Of a stretch of DNA of 63,390 bases, positions 17,109 through 25,994 are shown piece after piece (position 1 is the stretch's first letter; every line of letters starts with the position of its first letter). This stretch comes from Comamonas sp. SCN 65-56 (GTDB lineage Bacteria; Pseudomonadota; Gammaproteobacteria; Burkholderiales; Burkholderiaceae_C). The DNA is taken from assembly GCF_001724135.1 (NCBI RefSeq), contig NZ_MEDS01000019.1, forward strand, positions 1 to 63,390, read 5' to 3'. The notes beneath the pieces were generated by a model. That model made no database searches and had not been told where the DNA came from. It saw only the letters and a list, made by a program, of their open reading frames with translations. The position numbers were made by a program, and so were the translations under genes.

Positions 17109-17905
17109 TGGACACGCTGCAGATCACCCACCCAGCGCCTGGCGTGGCCCAGGTGCTGATGAACCGCCCGGCGGTCTTCAACGCGTTCGACGAGGCCATG
17201 ATCGGCGAACTCGACACCGCCTTTGCACAACTGGCGCAGGACAACGCGGTGCGCGTCATCGTGCTCGCGGGCAGTGGCAAGCACTTCAGCGCCGGGGCCG
17301 ATCTGCAGTGGATGCAGCGCGCCTCGCTCGCCGACCACGACTGGAACCTGCAGGATGCGCGGCGCTTTGCCGCCATGCTGTCGCGCATCGAGCAAAGCCC
17401 CAAGCCCACCATCGCGCGCATCCAGGGTGCGGCACTCGGCGGTGGCGTGGGCCTGGCCTGCGCCTGCGACATTGCGATCGCCGCCGACAACGCCAGCTTT
17501 GCCGTCAGCGAAGCCAAGTTCGGCATCATCCCCTCGGTCATCGGGCCCTATCTGCTGAACGCCGTCGGGCGGCGGCAGGCGCGACGCCTGGCGCTCACCA
17601 CCACACGCATCCAGGCCGGCGAGGCGCTGGCCATCGGCATGGTGCAGCAGGTCGTGGCGCTGGATGCGCTCGATGCGGCCGTGCAGCAGGCCGTGGCGGA
17701 TTTGCTGATTGGCGGCCCGCAGGCCCAGGTGGAAATCAAGCGGCTGTACGATCAGCTCCCCCGCGGACCGGTAACGGCCGAGGCACGCGAGCTGACGGCG
17801 CAGACCATCGCCCGCGTGCGCGGCACGGATGAAGCGCGCGAAGGCTTCACCGCCTTCCTCGCCAAGCGCGCCGCCTCCTGGAATCCACACCACACAGCAC
17901 AATGA
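17108..17905 (+). CDS. Enoyl-CoA hydratase/isomerase family protein downstream of boxA
   Basis: 265-residue crotonase. Oxyanion-hole segments are HFSAGADLQWMQR and QGAALGGGVGLACACD. The acid segment is AVSEAKFGIIPSVIGPYLL. The GADLQWM and PKPTIARIQG patterns resemble methylglutaconyl-CoA hydratases, and the LiuC paralogue near 47.5 kb shares them. Here, coupled to boxA by a TGATG overlap and to a 3-hydroxyacyl-CoA dehydrogenase, it more likely acts on dehydroadipyl-CoA or a related intermediate. Substrate not provable from sequence. Confidence 0.85.
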   Translation: MDTLQITHPAPGVAQVLMNRPAVFNAFDEAMIGELDTAFAQLAQDNAVRVIVLAGSGKHFSAGADLQWMQRASLADHDWNLQDARRFAAMLSRIEQSPKPTIARIQGAALGGGVGLACACDIAIAADNASFAVSEAKFGIIPSVIGPYLLNAVGRRQARRLALTTTRIQAGEALAIGMVQQVVALDALDAAVQQAVADLLIGGPQAQVEIKRLYDQLPRGPVTAEARELTAQTIARVRGTDEAREGFTAFLAKRAASWNPHHTAQ

Positions 17906-19380
17906 CCACCAGCAAGCAAGACATCCTCCTGATCGGCGTCGGCGTCATGGGCCAGGGCATCGCCCAGGTCGCGGCGCAGGCCGGGCACCGCGTGTTCCTC
18001 TTCGACACCTTCGAAGGCGCCGCGGTCAAGGCACGCGAGAAGATCGCCACCACCTTCACCAAGCTGGTCGAAAAAGCCAAACTCACGCAGCAGGACGCCG
18101 ATGCCACACTGGCGCGCTTGCTGCCCATCCAGACTCTCGCCGAAGGCAAGACCGCTCTGCTCGCGATTGAAGCGGTTGTCGAGCGCCTCGATGTCAAACA
18201 CAGCCTGTTCCAGCAGCTCGAAGACCTGCTGCCCGAAGGTGCGATCCTGGCCACCAACACCTCGTCGATCAGCGTCACCGCCATCGGTGCCGGTCTCAAG
18301 CGCCCCGAGCGCCTCGTCGGCATGCACTTCTTCAACCCCGCGCCGCTGATGAAGCTGGTCGAAGTTGTGCACGGCCTGCGCACCGATAAGGCCATCGCGG
18401 CCGAGGTCGAGCAACTCGCGCGCGCCTGGGGCAAGACCCCCGTGCATGCACGCAGCACGCCGGGCTTCATCGTCAACCGCATCGCCCGCCCCTACTACGC
18501 CGAGGCGCTGATGCTGCTGCAAGAGCAGGCGCTGGCGCCTGAAGCGCTCGATGCCGTGCTGCGCGCCGCGGGCTTTCGCATGGGCCCGTGCGAGCTGATG
18601 GACCTGATCGGGCTCGATACCAACTACGCCGTCACCAAGACTGTGTTCGAGGCCAATTTTTATGACCGGCGCTTCACCCCCAGCCTGGTCCAGCGCGAGC
18701 TGGTCGAGGCCGGCCAGTTCGGGCGCAAGAATGGTCGCGGTTTCTACGTCTACCCTGAAGGCGCACCAGCACTGGCTCCCTGCCCGGTGGCGCCGCCCGC
18801 TGCAGGCAGCACGGTGGTCGTGCATGGCAGCGGCACGGTGGCCGATGCACTGGCGGTTGCCGCCAAGGGCTTCACCGTCTCGCGCGTGCCCACGAGCAAT
18901 TGGGTCGGTCTGCAGTTGGGCAGTCTGCAACTGCGCCAGACCGATGGCCGCTCCGCCTGGCAGATCGCCCGCGCCGAAGGCCTGGCGCAGCTTGCCGTCT
19001 TTGACGAATTGCCAACGGTGGCGGGGGGCGCCATCGCCTTTGCCACCACCGGCGCAGCCAGCGCTGCGCATGCCGCCGGGGTGCTGCAGGCGCTGGGCTG
19101 GCAGCCAGTGCCGATGCAGGATGCCCCCGGCCTTGTCGTCGCCCGCACGCTTGCCATGCTGGTCAACGAAGCGGCCGACGCCGTGCAGCAAGGCGTGTGC
19201 ACGCCCGACGGCGCCGACGCCGCGATGAAGCTGGGCGTGAACTACCCCGCAGGCCCGTTCGAGTGGCTGCAGCGGCTGGGCCGCTCCCGCGTCATCGGGC
19301 TGATCGAGGCGCTGGACGCCTGCTACCGCGGCGAACGCTACCGCATCAGCCCCTGGCTGCAGCGTGCAGGTGCGGCATGA
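17902..19380 (+). CDS. 3-hydroxyacyl-CoA dehydrogenase, PaaH/PaaC type
   Basis: 492 residues. A Rossmann fold begins at [20 protein letters not shown] (Gly-rich NAD site), with [20 protein letters not shown]. The catalytic His is in [18 protein letters not shown] first C-terminal helical domain starts at [20 protein letters not shown] second copy near the end ([36 protein letters not shown]) makes this the long two-domain form seen in phenylacetate pathways, where it oxidises 3-hydroxyadipyl-CoA. Both ends overlap neighbouring genes (ATGA). It would complete beta-oxidation of the box product to 3-oxoadipyl-CoA, which is inference. Confidence 0.9.
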   Translation: MTTSKQDILLIGVGVMGQGIAQVAAQAGHRVFLFDTFEGAAVKAREKIATTFTKLVEKAKLTQQDADATLARLLPIQTLAEGKTALLAIEAVVERLDVKHSLFQQLEDLLPEGAILATNTSSISVTAIGAGLKRPERLVGMHFFNPAPLMKLVEVVHGLRTDKAIAAEVEQLARAWGKTPVHARSTPGFIVNRIARPYYAEALMLLQEQALAPEALDAVLRAAGFRMGPCELMDLIGLDTNYAVTKTVFEANFYDRRFTPSLVQRELVEAGQFGRKNGRGFYVYPEGAPALAPCPVAPPAAGSTVVVHGSGTVADALAVAAKGFTVSRVPTSNWVGLQLGSLQLRQTDGRSAWQIARAEGLAQLAVFDELPTVAGGAIAFATTGAASAAHAAGVLQALGWQPVPMQDAPGLVVARTLAMLVNEAADAVQQGVCTPDGADAAMKLGVNYPAGPFEWLQRLGRSRVIGLIEALDACYRGERYRISPWLQRAGAA

Positions 19381-20147
19381 GCATCTGCATCGAACCCACC
19401 ACCGCTGGCGTGGTCGAGGTCGTCTTCGGCCCGGCCGGTGAGCTGCCCGTCTGCACCAGCGCCGACCACACGCGCCTGGCCACGCTCTGGGGTGAGCTGG
19501 CCCAAGACCCGCAATGCCGCGTGATCCTCGTGCGCAGCGAAGGCAAGGGCTTTTCCGCTGGCGGCGACATGGCACTGCTCCAAGACATGCTGGAAAGTGA
19601 AGCCAAGCGCATGCGCGTGATGCACGAGGCCCGCGCCATCGTGCAAGGCATGATGGATTGCGACCTGCCCATCATCAGCGCCATCCACGGCGCGGCTGCG
19701 GGCGCCGGTGCGGCCGTCGCGCTGATGGCCGACATCTCGATCGCCGCCGAGAACGCCAAGATCATCGACGCGCACACCAAGCTCGGCGTCGCTGCGGGCG
19801 ACCATGCGGCCGTCATCTGGCCACTGCTCTGCGGCATGGCCAAGGCCAAATACCACCTGCTCACCTGCCAACCGGTGACGGGGGCCGAAGCCGAGCGCAT
19901 CGGCCTTGTCAGCCTGGCCGTGCCCCAGGGCGAACTGCTGGAGCGCGCCCGCGCCACCGCGGCCGAGCTTGCAGGCGGCAGCCGCGCCGCGCTCGGCCAC
20001 ACCAAGCGCAGCCTGAACCACTGGCTGCGCGCCGCCTGGCCGGCGTTCGAGCATTCGCTGGCGCTGGAATTCCTGGGTTTTGCCGGCAGCGACGCACGCG
20101 AAGGCGTAGCGGCCTTCACCGAAAAGCGCCCGGCGCGCTTTGCCTGA
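19377..20147 (+). CDS. Second enoyl-CoA hydratase/isomerase of the box-linked operon
   Basis: 256-residue crotonase with [16 protein letters not shown] and [19 protein letters not shown] as oxyanion-hole segments. In the usual acid region it has [21 protein letters not shown], which lacks a clear catalytic Glu pair. It may therefore be an isomerase or have another crotonase activity rather than a classical hydratase. ATGA overlap with the preceding dehydrogenase gene. The MaoC-like gene follows after 14 bases. Confidence 0.83.
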   Translation: MSICIEPTTAGVVEVVFGPAGELPVCTSADHTRLATLWGELAQDPQCRVILVRSEGKGFSAGGDMALLQDMLESEAKRMRVMHEARAIVQGMMDCDLPIISAIHGAAAGAGAAVALMADISIAAENAKIIDAHTKLGVAAGDHAAVIWPLLCGMAKAKYHLLTCQPVTGAEAERIGLVSLAVPQGELLERARATAAELAGGSRAALGHTKRSLNHWLRAAWPAFEHSLALEFLGFAGSDAREGVAAFTEKRPARFA

Positions 20148-20161
20148 AAGGCGCAGCAGCC

Positions 20162-20587
20162 ATGAAATACGCAGAATTTGAGGTCGGCCAGGTGCTGCAC
20201 GCAGGCCCCTACACGGTCACCGAGCCGGAAATCCTCGCCTTCGCCAAACAGTGGGATCCACAGTGGTTTCACACCCAGCCCGAGGCGGCGGCCACGGGCC
20301 CCTTCAACGGCCTGATCGCGAGCGGCTGGCACACCTGCGGCATTGCCATGCGCCTGGCCGTCGACGCCTTCCTGGCTGGTTCCGAATCCTATGTCTCCCC
20401 CGGTCTGGACAACATCCGCTGGCTGCACCCGGTGCGCCCCGGCGACACGCTGCGCCTGGCCATCACCATCGTTGAAAAACGCACTACGAAATCAGGCCTT
20501 GGCCTGCTGCGCTGGGACTGGGAGATGGCCAATCAGAAGGGCGATCTGGTGCTGGAAATCAAGGCGGCGAATCTGTTCAAGATCTGA
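20162..20587 (+). CDS. MaoC-like hotdog-fold hydratase
   Basis: 141 residues with the MaoC motif. [17 protein letters not shown] is the hydratase-2 signature region, with Asp and His in the catalytic positions. [19 protein letters not shown] is followed by [16 protein letters not shown]. Such proteins hydrate enoyl-CoA thioesters with R stereochemistry. Last gene of the rightward box-linked operon. No strong terminator was seen before the convergent TPR gene 45 bases on. Confidence 0.85.
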   Translation: MKYAEFEVGQVLHAGPYTVTEPEILAFAKQWDPQWFHTQPEAAATGPFNGLIASGWHTCGIAMRLAVDAFLAGSESYVSPGLDNIRWLHPVRPGDTLRLAITIVEKRTTKSGLGLLRWDWEMANQKGDLVLEIKAANLFKI

Positions 20588-20632
20588 TACGGCTTTGCAT
20601 TCAAACGCAGAACGCGGCGGGAAGCTGCAGAT

Positions 20633-22210
20633 TCACAGCGCCTTGAGCTTGGTGTCTATCTTCGCGCGAAGAGCGGCATCGGTCACGGCCCGTGACGCAA
20701 ACTCCAACACCTTGCGCGCCTCATCCTTACGCTGGTCGGCCAGATACAGGTCGCCCAGTTTGAGCCATGCCCCGGCCGCACCGTTGGCGTCACCATTCGC
20801 CTCCTGAACCCGCGCCAGGGTATCGAGCACGGTGGTGTTGTCCGGCGCTGATTTCTCTGCCCGGCGCGCCAGCGAGAGCGCCTCGGGCTTCTTGCCCGCA
20901 TTCAAGCGCAGCAACGCCAGGTTATTCAAGCTCTGCCAATGCGACGGCGCATTCTTGATGGCCTGCTCGTAGTGTTTGGCGGCCGCTGCCTTGTCGCCCG
21001 AGCCTTCTTCAAGCATGCCGACCATGAAGGCCGCGTCTGCATCACCGGGCGCCAGCTCCAGCCGCTTGCGCGCCTGCTCCAGGGCTCCCCGCGTGTCTCC
21101 AAGGCGCAGCAACACCATGGTCATGTTGGCACGCAACACCGGGCTGTTGGGCGTTTGCTCGCTGGCGCGTGCAAAGACATCACGGGCTTTTTCATACAAA
21201 CCCATGCTCGCATAAAGCTGCCCCGCTCTTCCAAGCGTGTCGGTGTCGGGCTGGCGCTGCGGCTGCACCAGCTGCTCGAGCCGCGCCTGTGCCGCCTTCC
21301 CCGAGCCTGCCAAGGCTTCGCTGGCTGCAAGCTCGATTTGCGGTGCAGGGTCCTTGGGTGCCAGCCTGGCGGCCTCGGTCAGGGTCTTGATGGATGCGTC
21401 AAGGCGATCCAGCGCGCGATAGGCGCGCCCCTGGCCCACCAACGCCGGTACATCCTTGGCAAGGCCTTTCGTTGCCAGTACGGCCTTGAACCGGTCGGCT
21501 GCCTTGGTGGCATTGCCCGTTGCCAGCCAGGCATCACCAAGCACCATGAGGGCCGCAGGTGGAACCGGCTTGGCGTCGCTCGCAGCCTTGTCCCAATAGT
21601 CCAGCAGCTTCAACGCCTGCTCTGGTTGCCCGTTACGCACATACAGGCGCCCCAGATCCACACGCAGTCCGGCGGCTGTCTCGGGCATACCGGCAATGCC
21701 CTTCTTGAGATGCTCTATGGCAGGCTGGAGCGCACCATGCTGCGCCAGATACAGACCGATACGCTGGTTCACCAGTCTGTCATCGGGGGCAGATTTTAGC
21801 GCTTCGCGGTAAAATGAGATCGCCTTTTCCGGCTCTCCCATCGCGGTCGCGATGTCTCCCAGTTTTATCCAGGCCGTGTATTGGCCGGCGTTGAGTTTGA
21901 TTGCCTGCTGCAATGCCTCAATCGCCTGGGGCACCTTGTCCTGCAGCGCCAGCGCCACGCCCAGGACTTCATGGGCGGCGGCTGAGTCAGACGACTCCTT
22001 GATCACCTTGCGTGCCAATTTTTCAGCATCCGCCGACTTGCCCGCCTGGATCAGTTTAAGCGCATCGTCCAGCGGTCCGGGTTGAGCTGCCGGTTTTTTT
22101 GTACCCACCACCGCACCCGTCAAATTTATCGATGCCGCATGTGCCTGCGGCACAAGCAACAACAGGGACATGACAAGTGTCAAAGCCAGAAGCACGCGCG
22201 ATGGGAGCAT
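20633..22210 (-). CDS. Exported TPR-repeat protein
   Basis: 525 residues. A signal peptide (MLPSRVLLALTLVMSLLLLVPQAHA) precedes about ten tetratricopeptide-like repeats, for example AAAHEVLGVALALQDKVPQA, YTAWIKLGDIATAMGEPEKA and LNNLALLRLNAGKKPEALSL. No Cys follows the signal, so it is not a lipoprotein. TPR proteins of this kind are common partners of PEP-CTERM/exosortase surface-protein systems, and the next upstream gene encodes such a sorted protein. A strong terminator separates the two genes, so they need not be co-transcribed. The ATG was chosen by the signal peptide. Confidence 0.8.
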   Translation of the reverse strand: MLPSRVLLALTLVMSLLLLVPQAHAASINLTGAVVGTKKPAAQPGPLDDALKLIQAGKSADAEKLARKVIKESSDSAAAHEVLGVALALQDKVPQAIEALQQAIKLNAGQYTAWIKLGDIATAMGEPEKAISFYREALKSAPDDRLVNQRIGLYLAQHGALQPAIEHLKKGIAGMPETAAGLRVDLGRLYVRNGQPEQALKLLDYWDKAASDAKPVPPAALMVLGDAWLATGNATKAADRFKAVLATKGLAKDVPALVGQGRAYRALDRLDASIKTLTEAARLAPKDPAPQIELAASEALAGSGKAAQARLEQLVQPQRQPDTDTLGRAGQLYASMGLYEKARDVFARASEQTPNSPVLRANMTMVLLRLGDTRGALEQARKRLELAPGDADAAFMVGMLEEGSGDKAAAAKHYEQAIKNAPSHWQSLNNLALLRLNAGKKPEALSLARRAEKSAPDNTTVLDTLARVQEANGDANGAAGAWLKLGDLYLADQRKDEARKVLEFASRAVTDAALRAKIDTKLKAL

Positions 22211-22250
22211 GAAGACCTCTAGGAATGAATTCGCAGGCGGGGCGAACTGC

Positions 22251-22285
22251 AAAAAACAATGGGGCGGCAAAAGCCACCCCATTGT
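22251..22285 (-). terminator. Intrinsic terminator after the VWA protein gene
   Basis: On the leftward strand, CAATGGGGTGGC, the loop TTTT and GCCGCCCCATTG form an 11-12 bp stem (one mismatch or wobble) followed by six T residues. It lies 20 bases past the VWA gene stop and upstream of the TPR gene start. Confidence 0.85.
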
Positions 22286-22305
22286 GCTTCAGAGATTTGT
22301 CCCGA

Positions 22306-23385
22306 TCAGCCGCGGCGGCGACGACGCAGGAAAGAGCCGCTCACACCCAGCGCGCCCAGCAGCATGGGCAAGGCACCCGGCAGCGGTACGGAAGAAACCG
22401 GGGCAGCGGCCACCGTGATGCTGTCCGTCTCCAGCGCTACGCGGCCACCATCGACGAAGGCGCCGACGCCGAAATCAAAGGTGCCGGCAGCTATGCCCGT
22501 GAAGGTCACGTCAAAAGTAAAGACGCGGTCTTCGGAACGATCCCAAGACCCGGTGTAGGAAACCGGGTTGAAGCTCACGCCCACTCCGCCCGAAGAGCCG
22601 ACAAGACCCAGCGAAACGTTGGAATAGGTTGCGAACGAATCTCCTATCGCATCCTTGATCAACTGATCGATGTCTGCACCACTGCTAATAAGGTTGAACG
22701 AGCCTCCGGTGGAAGTGGCGATGGTCGTTGCGGCGTTGCCGGTGCAGTTATTGCCTTCATAGGCGCAAGTGTTATTCATAGCCGACGTGCCGACCACAAT
22801 GACTTTGACGTTGTTGTCGTTCAAGGCCGTGATGGTATTGGCCAAGGTGGGGTAGTCGCCGCCTTCGTGACCCGGTGCATCACCGAACTGGACGATGAAA
22901 CGGTTGGAGCCTTCACGCCAATCCGTGGCCTCTGCCTGCTGCTTGAGAGCAATTAGATTGGCTTCAGGGGTGTCACCGCCGCCACTGGCTCCCCAGGCGT
23001 TGATGCCTGCCTGTACCGCAGACGTGTCGGACGTCAGTGCTTGATTGACCTTGGTGGTGTACGAGTCGAATCTGTCTTTGTATTCACTGGCGCCGAACTG
23101 GGCATCCCCAAACCCTGAGAGACCGCTCATGATGGCGGTCGCATTGGATTTCACCGTGCTGTTGATGCCACCCATCGAACCGGTGGTGTCGGCAATGAAC
23201 TTCACATCCACGAGCGCCGAGGTCGGGCTTCCCTTGGAGATGACCACCGTCTTGGTGATCGTGACGGACTCACCGATACCCAATGTCGTCGAATAGGTCG
23301 ATGGCGAAATGGAATCTGCCATGGCCATGCTGCTGGCCAGTGCAAAGCTGGCCGCCACGCCCAGCATGCGAATAACGTTTTTCAT
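22306..23385 (-). CDS. Exported VWA-domain protein with VPLP-type (PEP-CTERM-like) C-terminal sorting signal
   Basis: 359 residues. A signal peptide (MKNVIRMLGVAASFALASSMAMA) is followed by a von Willebrand A domain with a MIDAS-like motif (DVKFIADTTGSMGGINSTV) and further landmarks RFIVQFGDAPGHEGGDYP and NVKVIVVGTSAMN. The C-terminus is VPLPGALPMLLGALG, a short hydrophobic segment and RRRRRG, the tripartite layout of VPLPA/PEP-CTERM signals processed by exosortases. The chain between is rich in Ser, Thr and Gly, as in surface proteins. No exosortase or polysaccharide genes lie in the window. Its ligand is unknown. Confidence 0.82.
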   Translation of the reverse strand: MKNVIRMLGVAASFALASSMAMADSISPSTYSTTLGIGESVTITKTVVISKGSPTSALVDVKFIADTTGSMGGINSTVKSNATAIMSGLSGFGDAQFGASEYKDRFDSYTTKVNQALTSDTSAVQAGINAWGASGGGDTPEANLIALKQQAEATDWREGSNRFIVQFGDAPGHEGGDYPTLANTITALNDNNVKVIVVGTSAMNNTCAYEGNNCTGNAATTIATSTGGSFNLISSGADIDQLIKDAIGDSFATYSNVSLGLVGSSGGVGVSFNPVSYTGSWDRSEDRVFTFDVTFTGIAAGTFDFGVGAFVDGGRVALETDSITVAAAPVSSVPLPGALPMLLGALGVSGSFLRRRRRG

Positions 23386-23583
23386 GGACGCCTCTCTTGT
23401 GATAGACGGTTGCAATAATGAGGGAGCCAATTCATCCGCACAATAGTTCCATCGGACTAATGTGGTGGTTCGACAGAGTACGTATATCAGTAAATATTTG
23501 AAATGTGTCTGTTTCATTGCTTCTTCATAACCAGACAACCTGCTATACATTCCTTGACGCACCACCCCGTTCAAGAGGCTCCC

Positions 23584-24486
23584 GTGTCCATCCCATCCCT
23601 TCTGAAATCCACCATCGCGGCGCTGGCGTTGGTGGCCGGCACCGCTGTTTTCGCCCAGGGCACGCCCATCAACGCCGCTGCGTTTGACGCACTGGTGGCG
23701 CAAGGCCCCGTGGCCGACGCGGCCACCATCGCATCGAGCACCTGGGCCAGCAAGATCAAGCAGGCCGGCCTGCTGCGCCTGGGCGGCACGCGCACCTCCA
23801 ATCTGTTTTCGCTGCTGAACGAGAAAGACGGCAGGATGCGCGGCTTTGATGCGGGCCTGGCCGACCTCATCGCCCGCTACATCCTGGGCGATGGCGCAAA
23901 AACCCAGTTCACGCAGGTGAACTCTTCCACGCGCGAGCAAATTCTCATCAACGATCAGGTGGACATGGTGATCGCCACCTACTCCATCACTCCCGCGCGC
24001 GCCGAGAAGATCGACTTCGCCGGCCCTTACTACACCTCGCAGGCCGGGGTGCTGGTCAAGGCGGGCAACACCACCATTCAGTCGGTCAACGACCTGGCCG
24101 GCAAAAAAGTGGCGACGCAGGCCGGTTCCACCGGGCCGGCCATCCTGGCGCAATTCGCCCCCAAGGCGCTGGTGCAGGAATTCCAGACCCACCAGGAAGC
24201 GCTGGACGCGCTGCGCCAGGGCCGCGTGCAGGCCTATGTGACCGACTACACGCTGCTGCTCACCGCGATCAGCCTGGGCAGCGGCGACGCCAAGCTGGCA
24301 GGCGCGCCCTTTGGTGCGCCAGACCCCTATGGCATCGGCCTGCCCAAGGGCTCGGACGGCGTGGCCTTCCTCAATGGTTTTCTGAAGAAGCTGGCGGCCG
24401 ACAGCACCTGGGCCAGGCTGTGGACGATCTCCATCGGCGAGCGCACCGGCAGCGCCGCCGTGCCAGCACCGCCAGCCCTGCCCTGA
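23584..24486 (+). CDS. Amino-acid ABC transporter periplasmic binding protein (SBP_bac_3)
   Basis: 300 residues starting at a GTG preceded by AGAGGC. A signal peptide (KSTIAALALVAGTAVFAQG) is followed by the family 3 solute-binding fold: RMRGFDAGLADLIARYILG, DMVIATYSITPARAEKIDFAGPYYTSQAG, then VATQAGSTGPA. The fold resembles glutamate- and polar-amino-acid-binding proteins, but there is an unusual insert of about 25 residues after the signal (INAAAFDALVAQGPVADAAT). It is followed by two permease genes but no ATPase. Confidence 0.85.
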   Translation: MSIPSLLKSTIAALALVAGTAVFAQGTPINAAAFDALVAQGPVADAATIASSTWASKIKQAGLLRLGGTRTSNLFSLLNEKDGRMRGFDAGLADLIARYILGDGAKTQFTQVNSSTREQILINDQVDMVIATYSITPARAEKIDFAGPYYTSQAGVLVKAGNTTIQSVNDLAGKKVATQAGSTGPAILAQFAPKALVQEFQTHQEALDALRQGRVQAYVTDYTLLLTAISLGSGDAKLAGAPFGAPDPYGIGLPKGSDGVAFLNGFLKKLAADSTWARLWTISIGERTGSAAVPAPPALP

Positions 24487-24496
24487 TCCACCGGCA

Positions 24497-25159
24497 ATGG
24501 GCGAGGTTTCCCGGCTGCTGGCCGACTACGGGCCTGCCTTCGGGCAGGCCCTTTGGTTGACCTGGAAGCTCACGGTGCTGTCCTTCGTGCCCGGCTTTTT
24601 GCTGGGCGTGCTGGTGACGGTGCTGCGCCTGCTGCCGCTGCCGCCGCTGCGCTGGGCACTCACCGCCTATGTCGAGGTCTTTCGCAACATCCCCAGCGTG
24701 GCGCTGCTGATTTTCATCGTCTTCGCGCTGCCCGATCTGGAGCTGGTGATCGACTACGAGCCCAGCGTCATCCTGACCCTGGCGCTGGTCGGCTCAGCCT
24801 TCACGGCGGACTATTTGCGCGCCGGTATCGCCACCGTCGCCAGCGGCCAGGTCGAGGCCGCCCTCAGCCTGGGACTGCGGCCGCTGCAGGTCATCACGGC
24901 GGTGGTACTGCCGCAGGCGCTGCGCGCGATGGTGCAGCCCATGACGTCGCTGCTGATCGCGCTGATGCTCTCCACCTCGCTGGCGTCGCAGGTGCCGTTT
25001 CCGGGCCGGGAACTGACCGCGCTGGTCTCCAAAATCGCCACCGATTCGGCCGCCGGCATCCCTGCGTTCGCCATCGCGGCGGCCTTGTATGTATTCAGCG
25101 GCCTGCTCATCGCCTGGGCGGGCGCGGCGCTCGAAAAGAAGCTGCGCATACTGCGATGA
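24497..25159 (+). CDS. Amino-acid ABC transporter permease (first)
   Basis: 220-residue inner-membrane protein of the His/Glu/Gln/Arg (GltJ/GluC) permease class. It has LTWKLTVLSFVPGFLLGVLV as first span, YVEVFRNIPSVALLIFIVF, and the EAA loop AALSLGLRPLQVITAVVLPQALR. Its ATG lies 10 bases after the binding-protein gene, and its stop overlaps the next permease start (ATGA). Confidence 0.88.
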   Translation: MGEVSRLLADYGPAFGQALWLTWKLTVLSFVPGFLLGVLVTVLRLLPLPPLRWALTAYVEVFRNIPSVALLIFIVFALPDLELVIDYEPSVILTLALVGSAFTADYLRAGIATVASGQVEAALSLGLRPLQVITAVVLPQALRAMVQPMTSLLIALMLSTSLASQVPFPGRELTALVSKIATDSAAGIPAFAIAAALYVFSGLLIAWAGAALEKKLRILR

Positions 25160-25947
25160 GCCGCCCGCTGGAAAACCTGCTCTTTGGCGCGCCCAGCCCC
25201 CGGCTGCGGGCCGCTCAACAGGCGACAAGCGCTCTCGCCGCGCTCGCGCTGCTGGCACTGGCCGCGGCCATCGTGCTGCAGTTTCACGCAGCGGGGCAGC
25301 TCGATGCCCGCTTCTGGCAATTCTTCGCCTGGCCAACCACCTGGCCGTTTCTGGCCCAGGGCCTGCTGGGCACGCTGGCGTCCGCCGCCATGGCCGCCGT
25401 CATCGCACTGGCCCTGGGACTGGGGTTGATGCTCGGGCGCGTGGCGCGGCTGCGGCTGCTGCGCTGGCCCAGCGTGGCGGTCATCGAATTGCTGCGCGGC
25501 ACGCCGACGCTGCTGCTGATTTACGTGTGCTTTCTGGTGCTGCCGCAGGCGGGCATCAAGCTCAGCACCTACTGGATGCTGACTTTGCCCATCGCCTTGA
25601 GCGCCGCCGCCGTGGTGGCCGAGGTCTACCGCGCGGGGGTGCTTGCCGTGCCACGCGGCCAAACCGCTGCAGCGCGCAGCTTGGGGCTAAGCGAAGCCCA
25701 GGTGTTTTTTTCCATCGTCTTCCCCCAGGCACTGCGCACCATCATTCCGGCGCTGGTCGCGCAACTGGTCATCGTGGTCAAGGACACCACCTTTGGCTAC
25801 GTCGTCACCTATGGCGAACTGATGCAGAACGCCAAGGTGCTGATCGCCAACTACCACGCGCTGGTGCCGGTGTATCTGGTGGTGGCGCTGCTGTATTGCG
25901 GCGTGAACTACGCGCTCTCCAGGGCGAGCGTGGCGCTGCGCCCATAG
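25156..25947 (+). CDS. Amino-acid ABC transporter permease (second)
   Basis: 263-residue membrane protein of the GltK/GluD class. It has VAVIELLRGTPTLLLIYVCFLVLPQ and the EAA loop AARSLGLSEAQVFFSIVFPQALRTI, then VVKDTTFGYVVTYGELMQ. Its N-terminal half adds an extra span compared with the first permease. The next gene is an unrelated hydrolase, so the importer has no ATPase in this locus and must borrow one. Confidence 0.88.
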   Translation: MSRPLENLLFGAPSPRLRAAQQATSALAALALLALAAAIVLQFHAAGQLDARFWQFFAWPTTWPFLAQGLLGTLASAAMAAVIALALGLGLMLGRVARLRLLRWPSVAVIELLRGTPTLLLIYVCFLVLPQAGIKLSTYWMLTLPIALSAAAVVAEVYRAGVLAVPRGQTAAARSLGLSEAQVFFSIVFPQALRTIIPALVAQLVIVVKDTTFGYVVTYGELMQNAKVLIANYHALVPVYLVVALLYCGVNYALSRASVALRP

Positions 25948-25994
25948 CGCAACCCGCCTGAGCGCGGCATGGCGATTGCGCCTACAGTGGCGCG

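Noticed and set aside
20588-20632. Spacer between the MaoC-like and TPR genes as a terminator
   Set aside because: No clear stem with a T run in either direction.
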